A stretch of DNA of 64,000 nt from a bacterium SCSIO 12844. GTDB taxonomy: Bacteria > Pseudomonadota > Gammaproteobacteria > Francisellales > Francisellaceae. A model generated the notes under the pieces. It searched no databases. It worked only from the letters and a program-made list of their open reading frames with translations, and was not told where the DNA came from. The stretch lies in assembly GCA_024397935.1 (NCBI GenBank), contig CP073743.1, forward strand, positions 2,976,001-3,040,000, read 5' to 3'. Numbering within the stretch: the first letter of the stretch is position 1; each line of letters opens with the position of its first letter. Of this stretch, positions 63,249-64,000 are shown piece by piece. The translations under genes and the position numbers were made by a program.

Positions 63249-64000
63249 CTAGCGCAGAAATAACTTAAATAATATGCGATGCGCTTTACCAAAGGGTGGG
63301 TAAATCAAAGATCCTGGTGTGAATTTGCCTTTTAAATAAACTGCTTTTGCATGAGAGAAGGTAATAAATCCTTCTTTTGCATGATAAGAGCCCATCCCAG
63401 ATGGTCCAATTCCACCAAATGGTAAATCTTCCTGTGCAATTTGCATCAGTGCATCATTAAAGCAAACACCCCCTGCATGCGTATTTCTAATAACTTCTTC
63501 AAATTCACTTTCTTTACCATAAAAATATAGGCTTAATGCTCGAGGTTTTTGCTTAATTGACTCAATGGCTTGATTAAGTGTTTGGTAATTAATAATCGGC
63601 AAAATTGGGCCAAATATCTCTTCTTTCGATAATAGCATATCATCTTTCAAACCAGTTACCACACAAAGTGGTAGTTGGCGTTTACTTAATTGAGCTTCAC
63701 TCCAAGGTGTATCTTGACCCAATACATTGATCGATGCACCTTTTGACTTAGCATCCTCTAATAGCGCTTGAATTCGGTTAAGGTGTTGATCACTAATCAA
63801 AGCCGTTAAATCAGATGATTGATTATGTGTAAATTTTTGCCAACTATCTGATAATGTTTGTATAAAATCTTTAGTTAATGAAGCAGCTAAATAAATATAA
63901 TCAGGTGCAATACAGGTTTGACCCGAATTAACATACTTTGCAAAGCAAATACTTGCAACTGCTTTTTTAAGATTGGCTTTTTCTGTAATAATTACAGGGG
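63249..64000 (-). CDS. Aldehyde dehydrogenase, coniferyl-aldehyde type (partial, 5' end outside window)
   Basis: The frame is open to the window edge; the visible 250 residues are the C-terminal half. The catalytic Cys lies in NSGQTCIAPDYIYL (about 63.91 kb), followed by KEEIFGPILPIINY, RALSLYFYG, HAGGVCFNDALMQIA and LPFGGIGPSGMGSYHAKEGFITFSHAKAVYLK. The LIYPPFGKAHRILFKLFL tail is typical of the CalB/class 3-like group. It oxidises an aldehyde with NAD(P). It is convergent with the PrpF gene, six bases apart. A short ATG-started frame from 63800 is only part of it. Confidence 0.93.
   Translation of the reverse strand, partial: PVIITEKANLKKAVASICFAKYVNSGQTCIAPDYIYLAASLTKDFIQTLSDSWQKFTHNQSSDLTALISDQHLNRIQALLEDAKSKGASINVLGQDTPWSEAQLSKRQLPLCVVTGLKDDMLLSKEEIFGPILPIINYQTLNQAIESIKQKPRALSLYFYGKESEFEEVIRNTHAGGVCFNDALMQIAQEDLPFGGIGPSGMGSYHAKEGFITFSHAKAVYLKGKFTPGSLIYPPFGKAHRILFKLFLR

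Overview
The window is AT-rich DNA (about one third G+C by eye) from a gammaproteobacterium. The gene set (msrA/msrB, DsbD/ScsB, a thiC-thiO-thiS-thiG-thiDE operon, CFA-type lipid genes, effector-like orphan proteins and many insertion-sequence remnants) would suit a relative of Francisellaceae, Fastidiosibacteraceae, Piscirickettsia or Legionella. That placement is inference. No marker gene in the window settles it.

Layout. (1) 1-5.85 kb: the 3' end of tmRNA (ssrA) followed by a P4-type tyrosine integrase, two adjacent, distantly related proteins of unknown family, and an MFS transporter whose 5' end has been replaced by a complete IS6-family element. This is the left edge of an ssrA-integrated island. 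(2) 5.9-16 kb: a leucine-rich-repeat protein, a degenerate metallo-beta-lactamase-like protein, and mtnK-mtnA-class II aldolase, which reads as a 5'-deoxynucleoside salvage (DHAP shunt) operon. Small enzymes follow (DUF3750, SGNH esterase, DUF4440-GNAT fusion, VOC protein, membrane protein), then an exported MsrB. (3) 16-22 kb: an RND pump with its adaptor, an exported phytochelatin-synthase-like protease and a hotdog thioesterase. (4) 22-32.5 kb: a long co-oriented lipid-modification operon. It holds a desaturase, SDR, DUF3833 lipoprotein, MFS_2 permease, chalcone-isomerase-like protein, CFA-type methyltransferase, DUF1365, FAD oxidoreductase, an OmpR/EnvZ-type two-component pair and a 347-residue unknown. 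(5) 32.6-39 kb: the thiamine operon behind a TPP riboswitch. (6) 39-45 kb: an extracytoplasmic redox block with MsrA, ApbE, DUF4266, a TlpA-like thioredoxin, DUF3570 and a DsbD/ScsB-type reductase.

(7) 45-61 kb is an accessory, IS-riddled region. It contains orphan proteins, a decayed IS6 copy, a duplicated 199-bp block carrying a small two-helix membrane protein, and a GH64-like glucanase fragment cut by an IS982 element that itself has a nonsense codon. A 6.5-kb stretch bounded by two ISL3 right ends holds an 897-residue repeat protein and a three-gene operon: Leu/Glu-dehydrogenase, cupin and a VOC-alanine-racemase/D-threonine-aldolase-fold fusion. Just beyond lie a tryptophan-halogenase-type flavoenzyme and an IS3-family element. 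The dehydrogenase, cupin, VOC-PLP fusion and halogenase together look like a compact, possibly undescribed route to a halogenated amino-acid or indole-pyruvate derivative. This is the best candidate for a new system in the window. (8) 61-64 kb returns to housekeeping-like genes: a LysR regulator divergent from a PrpF-family isomerase, and the 3' part of an aldehyde dehydrogenase running off the end.
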